From the NCBI GenBank assembly GCA_947627405.1, contig CANQVY010000033.1:1-11177 (forward strand): a DNA stretch of 11,177 nucleotides, read 5' to 3'. Source of the stretch: an uncultured Bacilli bacterium (GTDB lineage Bacteria; Bacillota_I; Bacilli_A; RF39; UBA660). Shown here one piece after another: positions 1 to 6,425 of this stretch. The notes beneath the pieces were generated by a model that was not told the origin of the DNA, did not search any database, and saw nothing but the letters and a program-made list of their open reading frames with translations. Every line of letters begins with the position of its first letter. Position 1 is the first letter of the stretch. Position numbers and translations under genes: made by a program.

Positions 1-969
1 AAAAGTAAGTGCATACTCATCACTACTATCCAAATATAAACTTGGGAAATTCTCACCATAAATCAAATAAGGATTCGTTCCTGTATGTTTAGGTTTTACT
101 ACCATAGATAACGTGTATTCATGATTTATATTTCCAACAAAAGGAACAACACCCTTTAGCTCTAAATATTTATCCTTCCATACACTTGATCCTATAAATG
201 TAGTCGATGTATTCTTATTTCCTGATAAATCATACCATTTATCTATAGATGTATCTTTTCCATTTTCTGCATTATTAATTGCATCATACCAAATTTTCAA
301 AGCATCTGTTGCATAAGTATTATAATTTTCTCCATTGATTAAAACTTTTCCATGAAAATGTTTACCAAGTACACTATTATCTGCTTCAATATTAATCCAC
401 ATTTTAACATTAAATTTCTTTGTTTCTCCTGGTTGCAATGTTCCTTCTGCGATTTTATAGATTTTATAACCATCTGCATCATACTTATCCGTTGCCAAAG
501 ATTCTAAGGTTACAGGAGCTCCATCATTTACATTCATTTTAATATTACTAAAATCCAATAAATTTTGACTACAATTATCTGAATCGATCATAGATGCATC
601 ACTACCAACATAAACAACATAAGTAGAGGCTAAGGAACCTTTATTTCGAATAGAAAATTGATATCCTTTTGAATTTTTTCCATCCTCATCGGACATTGGA
701 TAGGTACTTTCCAAATTGATAACACTATTTTCATCTTCTTCGTAAGCCAATTCCAACGTTCCTATTGTAATAGTATTATAATCAGAAGTTGATAAAGAAG
801 TAAAAACAGCATAAGCACTTCCACCTAGAACAAGAGAAACGGCTATTACAGATAGAATCATAATAAATACCTGTTGTTTCATTGTTTTTGTAAAAAAATA
901 TTTTTTGTTTTTATCTGCTTTTTTTATATCTTTTGCACTATACTTTTTCTTGTTATTCCACTTAGCCAT
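1..969 (-). CDS. TasA-like surface protein with LamG-like domain (3' end outside window)
   Basis: The frame is open from ATG at 969 to base 1, giving 323 residues without a stop, so the C-terminus lies outside. Seen: a basic cytoplasmic head (residues 1-33), one hydrophobic segment (about 34-56) ending in GGSAYAVFT, then an extracellular region. The GG-x-AYA-x-F pattern resembles the SipW-type signal peptides of TasA and camelysin, with possible cleavage after A54. Residues about 57-215 look like a TasA/camelysin-type beta domain. From about 224 the motif IWYDA...WYDLSGN (DLSGN at 248-252) is typical of the start of LamG/concanavalin-A-like jelly-roll domains. Inferred role: secreted or fibre-forming cell-surface protein, perhaps carbohydrate-binding. 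GGTGA lies 4 bases before the ATG, and the next Met (30) has no binding site. It follows the sigH-like gene but has its own extended -10 promoter. Family call fairly sure; function uncertain. Confidence 0.75.
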   Translation of the reverse strand, partial: MAKWNNKKKYSAKDIKKADKNKKYFFTKTMKQQVFIMILSVIAVSLVLGGSAYAVFTSLSTSDYNTITIGTLELAYEEDENSVINLESTYPMSDEDGKNSKGYQFSIRNKGSLASTYVVYVGSDASMIDSDNCSQNLLDFSNIKMNVNDGAPVTLESLATDKYDADGYKIYKIAEGTLQPGETKKFNVKMWINIEADNSVLGKHFHGKVLINGENYNTYATDALKIWYDAINNAENGKDTSIDKWYDLSGNKNTSTTFIGSSVWKDKYLELKGVVPFVGNINHEYTLSMVVKPKHTGTNPYLIYGENFPSLYLDSSDEYALTF

Positions 970-1007
970 AAAATCACCAATCCATTATTTTATAATATTT
1001 CATTATC

Positions 1008-1016
1008 ATTATAACA
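1008..1016 (-). promoter_or_regulatory. Extended -10 promoter for the TasA-like gene
   Basis: The minus strand reads TGTTATAAT, a perfect TATAAT with the TGn extension. It lies about 39 bases before the start codon and just after the sigH-like stop. No good -35 is visible at 17-18 bases (ACTATA), as expected for extended -10 promoters. It would uncouple the surface protein from the upstream operon. Confidence 0.55.
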
Positions 1017-1029
1017 TAAAAAGGTATGT

Positions 1030-1593
1030 TTATAGTCTTTTTTTTAATTTTCTTTTTGTTTTTTGTATACTATAATCAACTTTTGATTCTTTGACATCCA
1101 ATAAAATAGCAATTTCTTTATATTTAAAACCATTGAATCTTAATTCAAATACTAAAGAGTCAAAAAAATCCAAAAAATTTTTTAACCTTACAAATAAATT
1201 AAAAAAGTAAACACTTTCGCTTTCTATTTCTTCCTTTGCATAAAAATTCATTTTCTCATCGTCATAAGAAATAAATAAAAAATGATTTCTCCCCTTCCTA
1301 TAATTTCTCTTATAAACTTCTTTAGCCAGTGTGTGCTCAATACAAAAATTCGCATATGTATAAAAAATGGAATGCGTATCTTTATAAAATCGAATAGCAT
1401 TGTTTAATCCGATATATCCTATTTGAACTAAATCTTCAAAATCAATTGCCGTATCGGTATTCATTGCGTTATATTTTTTCGCAAGAGCTAAAACAATAGG
1501 TTTATACTTTTCAAACAAAACCTTTTTATATTCGTCATTATTGTCTGAAATTAAATATAAAAGTTCATTATCGTTTATCTTTTTATAATCCAA
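1030..1593 (-). CDS. sigH: SigH-like RNA polymerase sigma factor
   Basis: A 187-residue sigma-70 family protein. Region 2 is at about 28-95, with DLVQIGYIGL (54-63) for core RNA polymerase contact and FYTYANFCI (77-85) for -10 recognition. Region 4 is a helix-turn-helix at about 145-185 (YKEIAILLDVKES). It lacks regions 1 and 3, as SigH-type alternative sigmas do, and is a little shorter than B. subtilis SigH (218). The start is TTG at 1593: no ATG or GTG start occurs after the in-frame TAA at 1618-1620 except GTA-type codons, and AGGG/GAGGAAAG-like purine-rich sequence precedes it. The gene starts 7 bases after rlmB in an mrnC-rlmB-sigH operon, the same order as in Bacillus (where yacP intervenes); this context is the main reason for choosing SigH over an ECF factor. 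In Bacilli SigH controls transition-phase, competence or sporulation genes; the regulon here is unknown. Confidence 0.8.
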   Translation of the reverse strand: MDYKKINDNELLYLISDNNDEYKKVLFEKYKPIVLALAKKYNAMNTDTAIDFEDLVQIGYIGLNNAIRFYKDTHSIFYTYANFCIEHTLAKEVYKRNYRKGRNHFLFISYDDEKMNFYAKEEIESESVYFFNLFVRLKNFLDFFDSLVFELRFNGFKYKEIAILLDVKESKVDYSIQKTKRKLKKRL

Positions 1594-1600
1594 TCTATCC

Positions 1601-2302
1601 CTACTTTCCTCTACTCCTTATAATTTCATAAATCATAATTCCAGAGGCTACAGATGCATTTAAACTATTTATTTTCCCATACATAGGAATTTGGGCAATA
1701 AAATCACAAGACTCACGAATAATACGACTCATTCCAAATCCTTCACTTCCAATAACTAAAGCAATTTTTCCTGTATAATCAATTTTTCTATAATCAACAC
1801 TGTTTTTGATATCAGTTCCTACAATCCAGAAACCTTGTTTTTTCAATTGCTCGATAGTATGTTTTAAATTAGATACATTTACAATATTTACATAATCCAA
1901 AGCCCCTGCACTTGTTTTCATAACAGTAGCATTTACAGAAACACTCCTATTTTTAGGTAAGATAATCCCATCTACACCACTTGCCTCACAAGTTCTAATG
2001 ATAGCTCCTAGATTATGAGGATCCTCTATATGATCCAAAATAACTACAAAAGCATCCTCCTTTTTTGTAATATCCTCTAAATTACAATATATAAAATCTT
2101 TAATTACCAGTATTATACCCTGATGATTTCCATCTGCCAACTTATCCATTTGTGATTTTTGACAATAAATTTTCTCACATTTTGTTTTTTCAATTAAAGA
2201 ATTTATTTTTTTATCTTCAAAATTTGTTTGCAAATATATTTTTTCAACTTTTTCATTTTTTTCTAATATTTCTTTTGCAACATTTCTTCCATATACTAAC
2301 AT
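1601..2302 (-). CDS. rlmB: 23S rRNA (guanosine-2'-O-)-methyltransferase RlmB (TrmH/SPOUT family)
   Basis: A 233-residue SpoU/TrmH enzyme that would transfer a methyl group from S-adenosylmethionine to the 2'-OH of a guanosine in 23S rRNA (G2251 in E. coli numbering). The N-terminal L30e-like RNA-binding domain spans about 1-70 (VYGRNVAKEIL). The SPOUT knot follows with all three motifs: motif 1 DHIEDPHNLGAIIRT (90-104, with N97 and R103), motif 2 IGSEGFGMS (184-192, with E187) and motif 3 IPMYGKINSLNASVA (205-219, with N215). GGAGG lies 7 bases before the ATG, and the start codon overlaps the end of mrnC by 7 bases (ATGTTAG), indicating translational coupling. B. subtilis has the same neighbour pair (mrnC-yacO). 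TrmH paralogues are the only serious alternative; the position next to mrnC favours RlmB. Confidence 0.93.
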   Translation of the reverse strand: MLVYGRNVAKEILEKNEKVEKIYLQTNFEDKKINSLIEKTKCEKIYCQKSQMDKLADGNHQGIILVIKDFIYCNLEDITKKEDAFVVILDHIEDPHNLGAIIRTCEASGVDGIILPKNRSVSVNATVMKTSAGALDYVNIVNVSNLKHTIEQLKKQGFWIVGTDIKNSVDYRKIDYTGKIALVIGSEGFGMSRIIRESCDFIAQIPMYGKINSLNASVASGIMIYEIIRSRGK

Positions 2303-2664
2303 AATTTATCCTCCAAAATAAAAGCAATTAATTTCTCTATTCTATCCTTTTTGCCCATCAAATCCAAATATCCAATAATTGCCTCAAAAGCTGTTGCATA
2401 CTTATAAGTAATTACATCACAATTTTTGGGATGATGAGTGTTTTTATAATTTCTTGCGCGCTTCATAACTGATATTTCTTCCTCCGTAAATATATTTCTA
2501 TCAAGACAATCATTTAAATATTTAGCTTGTGCCTTTGCAGAGACATATTTAATTGCCTCCTCTTGTAAGTCTTTTACATAAACAAAACCTTTACTTATTA
2601 AAAATTTTCGAACATATAATTCATAAATCGCATCCCCTAAATAAGCAAGAGTCAAAGGATTCAT
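2296..2664 (-). CDS. mrnC: Mini-ribonuclease III
   Basis: An RNase III catalytic domain without the double-stranded RNA binding domain (122 residues), the dimeric enzyme that trims the ends of 23S rRNA precursor in Bacillus. Family motifs seen: NPLTLAYLGDAIYELYVR (2-19, catalytic D11), the RNYKN segment (71-75) and TAFEAIIGYL (91-100, catalytic E94). The start chosen is ATG at 2664, because GGAGGT lies 7 bases upstream at 2677-2672. An in-frame ATG at 2679 would add five residues (MEVKT), but the strong Shine-Dalgarno overlaps that ATG itself. The 2679 start has a weaker GGTGG 7 bases upstream and cannot be excluded. The gene heads the mrnC-rlmB-sigH operon. In Bacillus cysS precedes it; here an unrelated gene does. 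Function is sure; start less so. Confidence 0.93.
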   Translation of the reverse strand: MNPLTLAYLGDAIYELYVRKFLISKGFVYVKDLQEEAIKYVSAKAQAKYLNDCLDRNIFTEEEISVMKRARNYKNTHHPKNCDVITYKYATAFEAIIGYLDLMGKKDRIEKLIAFILEDKLC

Positions 2665-2671
2665 TGTTTTT

Positions 2672-2677
2672 ACCTCC
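2672..2677 (-). promoter_or_regulatory. Shine-Dalgarno that decides the mrnC start
   Basis: GGAGGT on the minus strand lies 7 bases before ATG 2664. The upstream in-frame ATG at 2679 merges with it as ATGGAGGT, so initiation at 2679 would place the ribosome over this site. Confidence 0.6.
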
Positions 2678-2694
2678 ATACAATCACCACCCTC

Positions 2695-2703
2695 ATTCTA
2701 TCA
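2695..2703 (-). promoter_or_regulatory. Candidate extended -10 promoter of the mrnC-rlmB-sigH operon
   Basis: The minus strand reads TGATAGAAT: a TGn extension and a -10 with one mismatch. It lies between the terminator of the upstream gene and mrnC. The -35 position holds only TTTTAT. Confidence 0.4.
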
Positions 2704-2716
2704 TATTTTTATATAG

Positions 2717-2745
2717 AATAAAAGAAATGTAGTTTTACATTTCTT
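2717..2745 (-). terminator. Rho-independent terminator of the unknown helical-protein gene
   Basis: The arms AAGAAATGTA (2745-2736) and TACATTTCTT (2731-2722) form a perfect 10-bp stem with a 4-base loop, followed by TTATT. The stem starts inside the TAA stop (2746-2744). The U tract is interrupted, so termination may be partial. Confidence 0.6.
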
Positions 2746-3637
2746 AATTTACTTGTAATGAACTTCTCTCACAATCAACTTTTATTTTTGTCTTATCTCT
2801 AGTCTTTTGTTTCGATGAATCAGTTTCTTTTGAGTTTGCTTTTCTTAAAAGAGGAACACAAATTATATCAAAAGGAAGATCAAGTTTTGCCAATTCAGGA
2901 AAACTTTGGCTTAATCTTTGAATTCCGTCTAAAGCTTCGTTAATCTCAATAGCCCTTCTTATTGGTAAGTAAGAGGCTTGAGAAAAAACTACTTTTCTTA
3001 AGATTTCATAACAAATTGAATTATCTGTTTTAAACATATACAAAGCAAGATCAGCTGCAAAAGCAATTGCTGAATCATTTTCACTGCTTGTAAATATTTT
3101 TGCCAAAGTTCTATCCTTTAAAAGCTTAGGCTCAGAAATATAACAATGCAATATTTTATCCAATGGGCCAAGAGCATCTATAGATAATAGAATTTGAATT
3201 ATATTCATAGCTTCTTCACGGGTACTTATCCATACATTTTTTTGTGAAATACGACTTTCATTCCTCTTGAAAGGTAATTTTTTAAAACCATTTTGTGCAA
3301 TCTCTGTTACATCATCAAGAAATGAAATATTATTAGCAGAAATTATTTTATCTACACAAAAATTACAATACTGTATGGTATCTTGTTTAAAATCCGAAAT
3401 ACAAAAAAGAATGTTATGAATACATTTCAATTTTACCTCAAAATCATGGTCACTCTGATCTTGAACAGTAATTAAACTTTCCATTGCTCGTTTAGCAATA
3501 GGAAGAAGATTTTCATCTTTAATTATCTCTAAATAGGAACAAACATTATATAAATTTTTTAAATGTTCTTTCATTTTTTCTTTACCATAAGTCTTTTCCA
3601 AAAGATCAATCAATTCATATAAATAACTTATTTTCAT
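2744..3637 (-). CDS. Hypothetical alpha-helical protein, possible helical-repeat fold
   Basis: A 297-residue protein not recognised as any named family. It has no signal peptide or membrane segment, so it is presumably cytoplasmic. Nearly all of residues 1-255 reads as amphipathic helices with Leu/Ile/Ala spacing (for example 8-30, 43-56, 66-82, 190-230), which suggests an alpha-solenoid or scaffold, but no regular repeat unit is obvious. One CNFC pair occurs near residues 91-94. The last 35 residues are hydrophilic, rich in Lys, Ser and Thr, and probably disordered. GAGGAG lies 9 bases before the ATG. It has a strong promoter (TTGATA-16-TATAAT) and its own terminator, so it is a single-gene unit. 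It stands where Bacillus has cysS, directly before mrnC, which suggests insertion or lineage-specific replacement. A regulatory or defence role is possible, but nothing in the sequence shows it. Confidence 0.7.
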   Translation of the reverse strand: MKISYLYELIDLLEKTYGKEKMKEHLKNLYNVCSYLEIIKDENLLPIAKRAMESLITVQDQSDHDFEVKLKCIHNILFCISDFKQDTIQYCNFCVDKIISANNISFLDDVTEIAQNGFKKLPFKRNESRISQKNVWISTREEAMNIIQILLSIDALGPLDKILHCYISEPKLLKDRTLAKIFTSSENDSAIAFAADLALYMFKTDNSICYEILRKVVFSQASYLPIRRAIEINEALDGIQRLSQSFPELAKLDLPFDIICVPLLRKANSKETDSSKQKTRDKTKIKVDCERSSLQVN

Positions 3638-3669
3638 AATTATTTCTCCTCAAATTTAGTTTAACTAAT

Positions 3670-3697
3670 ATTATATTAAAAAGCCATTCATTATCAA
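3670..3697 (-). promoter_or_regulatory. Strong promoter of the unknown helical-protein gene
   Basis: On the minus strand -35 TTGATA (3697-3692), a 16-base spacer and -10 TATAAT (3675-3670). This is the best canonical promoter in the window, ending about 32 bases before the start codon. Confidence 0.65.
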
Positions 3698-3711
3698 GAA
3701 AAACTTTTCTT
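3696..3711. promoter_or_regulatory. Palindrome overlapping the -35 box, possible operator
   Basis: AAGAAAAACTTTTCTT is a 7+2+7 perfect palindrome touching the -35 box at 3692-3697. The position would suit a repressor or activator site. It is AT-only except for two bases per arm or centre, so chance is a real alternative. Confidence 0.3.
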
Positions 3712-3717
3712 ATTTTA

Positions 3718-3778
3718 ACGTTCGGTTAACAAGCACATAGTTATATATAGAAAAAAAACGCTCAGATCAACCGAACGT
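3718..3778. repeat. 10-bp inverted repeat spanning a terminator
   Basis: ACGTTCGGTT (3718-3727) and AACCGAACGT (3769-3778) are perfect inverted copies 41 bases apart. The right copy forms the 5' arm of the minus-strand terminator at 3751-3778. In read-through RNA the left copy would compete for that arm. Read on the plus strand, the pair followed by CTTTATTTTT could itself work as a terminator. Confidence 0.6.
3751..3778 (-). terminator. Rho-independent terminator after the two-gene membrane-protein unit
   Basis: The minus strand has ACGTTCGG (3778-3771), loop TTGAT, and CTGAGCGT (3765-3758): an 8-bp stem with two G-U pairs. It is followed directly by eight T (3758-3751). It lies 110 bases beyond the DUF3592-like gene and just outside the left inverted repeat. 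Confidence 0.75.
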
Positions 3779-3806
3779 CTTTATTTTTAATGAAAGTTTT
3801 TCTCTC

Positions 3807-3859
3807 ATATTGTATTTTAAAAGTCAACTATTATTTATTGAAATTTTTTTATTTATAAT
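3807..3859 (-). repeat. Left 53-bp inverted repeat of a two-gene cassette
   Basis: Read on the minus strand this segment matches 5477-5529 at 49 of 53 positions, with mismatches at repeat positions 14, 16, 28 and 47. It contains the distinctive core ATAGTTGACTTTTAAAAT. A further TAAAC match at the same spacing extends the similarity inward to about 63 bp (54 identical). Confidence 0.9.
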
Positions 3860-3887
3860 AAGTTGTTTAAAAAAAATCGCAATAAAC

Positions 3888-4481
3888 TTAATTATTTAAT
3901 AATAACAATGAAATTAATCCAAATATTAATTCCATTACAACAAGCAATATAATACCTTTAATATTACTATTTTTTCTCACCGATTTTTTTGGATTGTTAG
4001 GATTATATTTAATTTCTATTTCTTTACCTATCATACTTTTAAATGGATTATTAGACCTTGATTCATTTATAAAAGATTCACAATAATAATATATTTTATT
4101 ATCGACAGTATATTCTGCTATCATTGTATATGTATCATCTGCTTTTTCTATTTTATTATCCGTAATTTGTCTTTTATTTATTGATACACTATTTTTGCTA
4201 ATATGAATGAATGGAATTCTATTTATTATTTTATCAACTTCATTTAATTTATTACTGAAATTTTCTATTTTTGAACCAATATTTGTTGTTTTGTCATATT
4301 CTTCTGGAAAATATTTTCCCCATTCTTTAGAGCCTAATATTACACTATCTATCACCAAAGCTTTTATTGATTTATATCTAATAGATTTAAATAAATCTAT
4401 AACACTCGAAATAATTCCATATAATATTATTAATTGAAATACAACAATAACGATAATTAATATAATTGAACTATTATCCAT
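3888..4481 (-). CDS. DUF3592-like membrane protein
   Basis: A 197-residue protein with two membrane segments, about 6-27 and 174-195, and a hydrophilic middle. The stretch TMIAEYTVDNKIYYYCES followed by MIGKEIEIKYNPNNPKKS is the layout of DUF3592 proteins (a small beta domain reading Y-x-V-x-G-K-x-Y, then GxxVxVxYNPxNP). Biochemical function of that family is unknown. ATG 4481 is preferred because AGGAAG lies 8 bases upstream; a GTG at 4490 is only 3 bases from that site. It follows the gene at 4551-5417 by 69 bases without a visible terminator, so they are probably co-transcribed. The pair is bracketed by the 53-bp inverted repeats. It ends at a strong terminator (3751-3778). Confidence 0.65.
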   Translation of the reverse strand: MDNSSIILIIVIVVFQLIILYGIISSVIDLFKSIRYKSIKALVIDSVILGSKEWGKYFPEEYDKTTNIGSKIENFSNKLNEVDKIINRIPFIHISKNSVSINKRQITDNKIEKADDTYTMIAEYTVDNKIYYYCESFINESRSNNPFKSMIGKEIEIKYNPNNPKKSVRKNSNIKGIILLVVMELIFGLISLLLLNN

Positions 4482-4550
4482 ATTACACACTTCCTATTTT
4501 TTTACTATAGACCGAATATAATATATATTTTTTTTCATAAACTATAATAT

Positions 4551-5417
4551 TTAATCAATATAAAATATTTCTCTTTTGTCAACTGGGTCAATTTTTATTT
4601 TTGAATCTAATTTTTTTGTTTTTGAGCTTTCAATATCATACATATAAAAATCTTCTTGCGTATAACTATTAGTATATATGATCTTATGATTAGATTTCAT
4701 TAAAATAGAGATTTCCCCTTTTTCAGGTTTATAAATTTTTTTCTTCTTATTTGTTTTAGTATCATATTCTATCAATCCGCTATCTTCTATAGAATAATAA
4801 ATTTTATTATATTTGTTATCAGTACCATAAAAACTTGAACTTCCAACTTCATCACCATCTATAACACTTATAGTCTTATCATTAATATTATAACTTCTCA
4901 AATAATTATCATCTAGAGTTTGATAATAAATATTACCATCTATAACTCCAAAAGTATATAACTCTCCAAGTTCTTTATCAATTACAATATAATCTTGTTC
5001 ATAATTACCGTTTCCTTGACCTAAATCTATTAATGCAACTTTCGCATCACCCATTGCGCCAAATTTAAAAGAATCATAATTATAATAAATTTTACCATTA
5101 TAATATGAAATACTATGTATGTTATCAACATCATTTGCTATTTCTATTTCTTTATTATCTGTAGTTAATGCTACAATTTTTAAATCATCTTCTAAAAATT
5201 TAAATGCATAAACATTTTTCAATTCACTATTTACTTTGTCGCCAGTCATTCCAATCGTATATAAATTCTTGTTATTACTAGACTTATTTTCTATTATAAA
5301 TAGTGAAAATATTAAAATTAATAAAACAACTAATACTATAATTCCAATTTTAAGAAAATTTCTTTTTTTCTTTATCTCATTTGTGGGTCTACCAACTTTG
5401 TTTTTAAATAACGACAC
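4551..5417 (-). CDS. Membrane-anchored extracellular protein, possible beta-propeller (DUF5050-like)
   Basis: A 288-residue protein with a basic cytoplasmic head (1-23, including KVGRPTNEIKKKR), one membrane anchor (about 24-43) and an outside domain. The outside part shows recurring short strands of the type GxIYYxxxD (NGKIYYNYDS, DGNIYYQTLD, YNKIYYSIED, HKIIYTNSYT) spaced about 40-60 residues apart, each followed by a strand such as LRSYNINDKT or LIEYDTKTNK. This is the pattern of DUF5050-type or WD-like propellers with four or five blades visible. Function is unknown; display of a binding surface is an inference. The start is GTG at 5417, with AGGAG 8 bases upstream; the next Met (57) would remove the anchor. 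An extended -10 promoter lies just upstream, and the right 53-bp inverted repeat lies beyond it. Confidence 0.65.
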   Translation of the reverse strand: MSLFKNKVGRPTNEIKKKRNFLKIGIIVLVVLLILIFSLFIIENKSSNNKNLYTIGMTGDKVNSELKNVYAFKFLEDDLKIVALTTDNKEIEIANDVDNIHSISYYNGKIYYNYDSFKFGAMGDAKVALIDLGQGNGNYEQDYIVIDKELGELYTFGVIDGNIYYQTLDDNYLRSYNINDKTISVIDGDEVGSSSFYGTDNKYNKIYYSIEDSGLIEYDTKTNKKKKIYKPEKGEISILMKSNHKIIYTNSYTQEDFYMYDIESSKTKKLDSKIKIDPVDKREIFYID

Positions 5418-5441
5418 ACTATCAACTCCTATTCTAAAAAT

Positions 5442-5470
5442 ATTATATCAAAATTCGATGACCAAGTAAA
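5442..5470 (-). promoter_or_regulatory. Extended -10 promoter of the two-gene cassette
   Basis: TGATATAAT (5450-5442) with TTTACT at 5470-5465 as a weak -35 at 17 bases. It lies inside the pair of inverted repeats, so the cassette carries its own promoter. Confidence 0.6.
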
Positions 5471-5476
5471 CTCAAA

Positions 5477-5529
5477 ATTATAAATAAAAGATTTTCAATA
5501 AATGATAGTTGACTTTTAAAATTCAATAT
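5477..5529 (+). repeat. Right 53-bp inverted repeat of a two-gene cassette
   Basis: Partner of 3807-3859 (49/53 identical in opposite orientation). The outer ends of the pair are 1,723 bases apart, and only the two membrane-protein genes lie between them. The flanking bases (CTCTC on the left, AAAAT on the right) do not form a target duplication. Confidence 0.9.
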
Positions 5530-5658
5530 AAAATTTTAAAATTACCAACGACCCCAAAAAGAAATTTTGAAAAAATGGAGATTTTAATGTTCTTATAAAC
5601 ACTAATTTATTTAACGCTAATACTAATGTAATAATACCTAGCTTTAATAGTCAATGTC

Positions 5659-5683
5659 AAAAAAAACAACCTTACAGTTGTTT
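5659..5683 (-). terminator. Rho-independent terminator of the YugP-like gene
   Basis: AAACAAC (5683-5677), a 6-base loop, and GTTGTTT (5670-5664) running into a total of eight T (5666-5659). The 5' arm begins within the TAA stop codon (5684-5682). Confidence 0.8.
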
Positions 5684-6368
5684 AATCTCTATCGTTTCCT
5701 ATTAGAATAAGAACTAATCTTAAAATTTGCAATAAGTTTGTAGCCACACTAGCCACATAAGTTAAAGCCGCAGCTTTTAAAACCTTTTTTGTTCCCTTTA
5801 CCTCTGTATCAGTAGCTAAATTATATTTCCTTATTTCAATTCCAGCTCTTTTACTAGCATCAAATTCAACAGGCAAAGTAATCAATTGAAATAGTAAAAT
5901 AACCAATTCCAAAGCCACTCCAATCCATGCCAAATTTGTCATTCCAAAAATAAGTCCTATTAAAATTGCAAAATAACCAAATTTAGAAGAAAAATTAACA
6001 AAAGGAACTAAGAAACTTCTAAATCGCATAAAAGTATAATTATCTTTGTCTTGTAAAGCATGCCCACATTCATGAGCTGCAACTGCAATACTGGCAACAC
6101 TATCACCATGAAAAATATCATGAGAAAGGCGAACTACTTTTCTACTAGGATCGTAGTGATCACTCAATATGCCTTCTGTTTCTACAATATGCACATCTGG
6201 AAGTCCATTTGAATCTAATATTTCTCTAGCAACATCAAATCCTGTCACACCTTTTTGATTCTTTATTCTTTTATGCTTTTTTATTGCTGAATTTACACCA
6301 ATCTGTGCAGCTATCGTTATAATAATACCTATTAAAATACATAAATCACTTAATATATAATAATCCAT
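5682..6368 (-). CDS. yugP: YugP-like membrane zinc metallopeptidase (Zn_peptidase_2 family)
   Basis: A 228-residue membrane protein, close to B. subtilis YugP in length. The zinc site HECGH is at 99-103, in AVAAHECGHALQ, with E100 as catalytic base. LPVEFDASKRA (165-175) probably supplies the third ligand E168. The first membrane helix is at about 5-25; hydrophobic stretches at about 130-165 and 205-224 follow. The segment SDHYDPSRKVVRLS (69-82) before the zinc motif is also typical of the family. The physiological substrate is not known. AAAGGAAG lies 6 bases before the ATG. It has its own extended -10 promoter in the 57-base gap after clpC and its own terminator. Membrane protein quality control together with ClpC is conceivable, but only from adjacency. 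Confidence 0.88.
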   Translation of the reverse strand: MDYYILSDLCILIGIIITIAAQIGVNSAIKKHKRIKNQKGVTGFDVAREILDSNGLPDVHIVETEGILSDHYDPSRKVVRLSHDIFHGDSVASIAVAAHECGHALQDKDNYTFMRFRSFLVPFVNFSSKFGYFAILIGLIFGMTNLAWIGVALELVILLFQLITLPVEFDASKRAGIEIRKYNLATDTEVKGTKKVLKAAALTYVASVATNLLQILRLVLILIGNDRD

Positions 6369-6393
6369 ACATATCTTCCTTTCAGATATATTG

Positions 6394-6402
6394 ATTATAT
6401 CA
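6394..6402 (-). promoter_or_regulatory. Extended -10 promoter of the YugP-like gene
   Basis: TGATATAAT on the minus strand, identical to the element before the gene at 4551-5417. The -35 position holds TTTAAA at 17 bases. No terminator is visible after clpC, so read-through from clpC is also likely. Confidence 0.6.
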
Positions 6403-6425
6403 TAAATTCATTTGCTTTTAAAGAT

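Noticed and set aside
3697..3803. 11-bp inverted arms AGAAAAACTTT / AAAGTTTTTCT outside the terminator
   Set aside because: Low-complexity A/T runs; the left arm is already part of a local palindrome, so the long-range pairing is not convincing.
4207..4437. Plus-strand open frames at 4207-4437, 5236-5469, 7924-8229 and 9542-9850
   Set aside because: They lie wholly or almost wholly opposite well-supported minus-strand genes, lack ribosome binding sites and have no recognisable domains.
4482..4490. GTG start at 4490 for the DUF3592-like gene
   Set aside because: The AGGAAG site is only about 3 bases away, too close; ATG 4481 has proper spacing.
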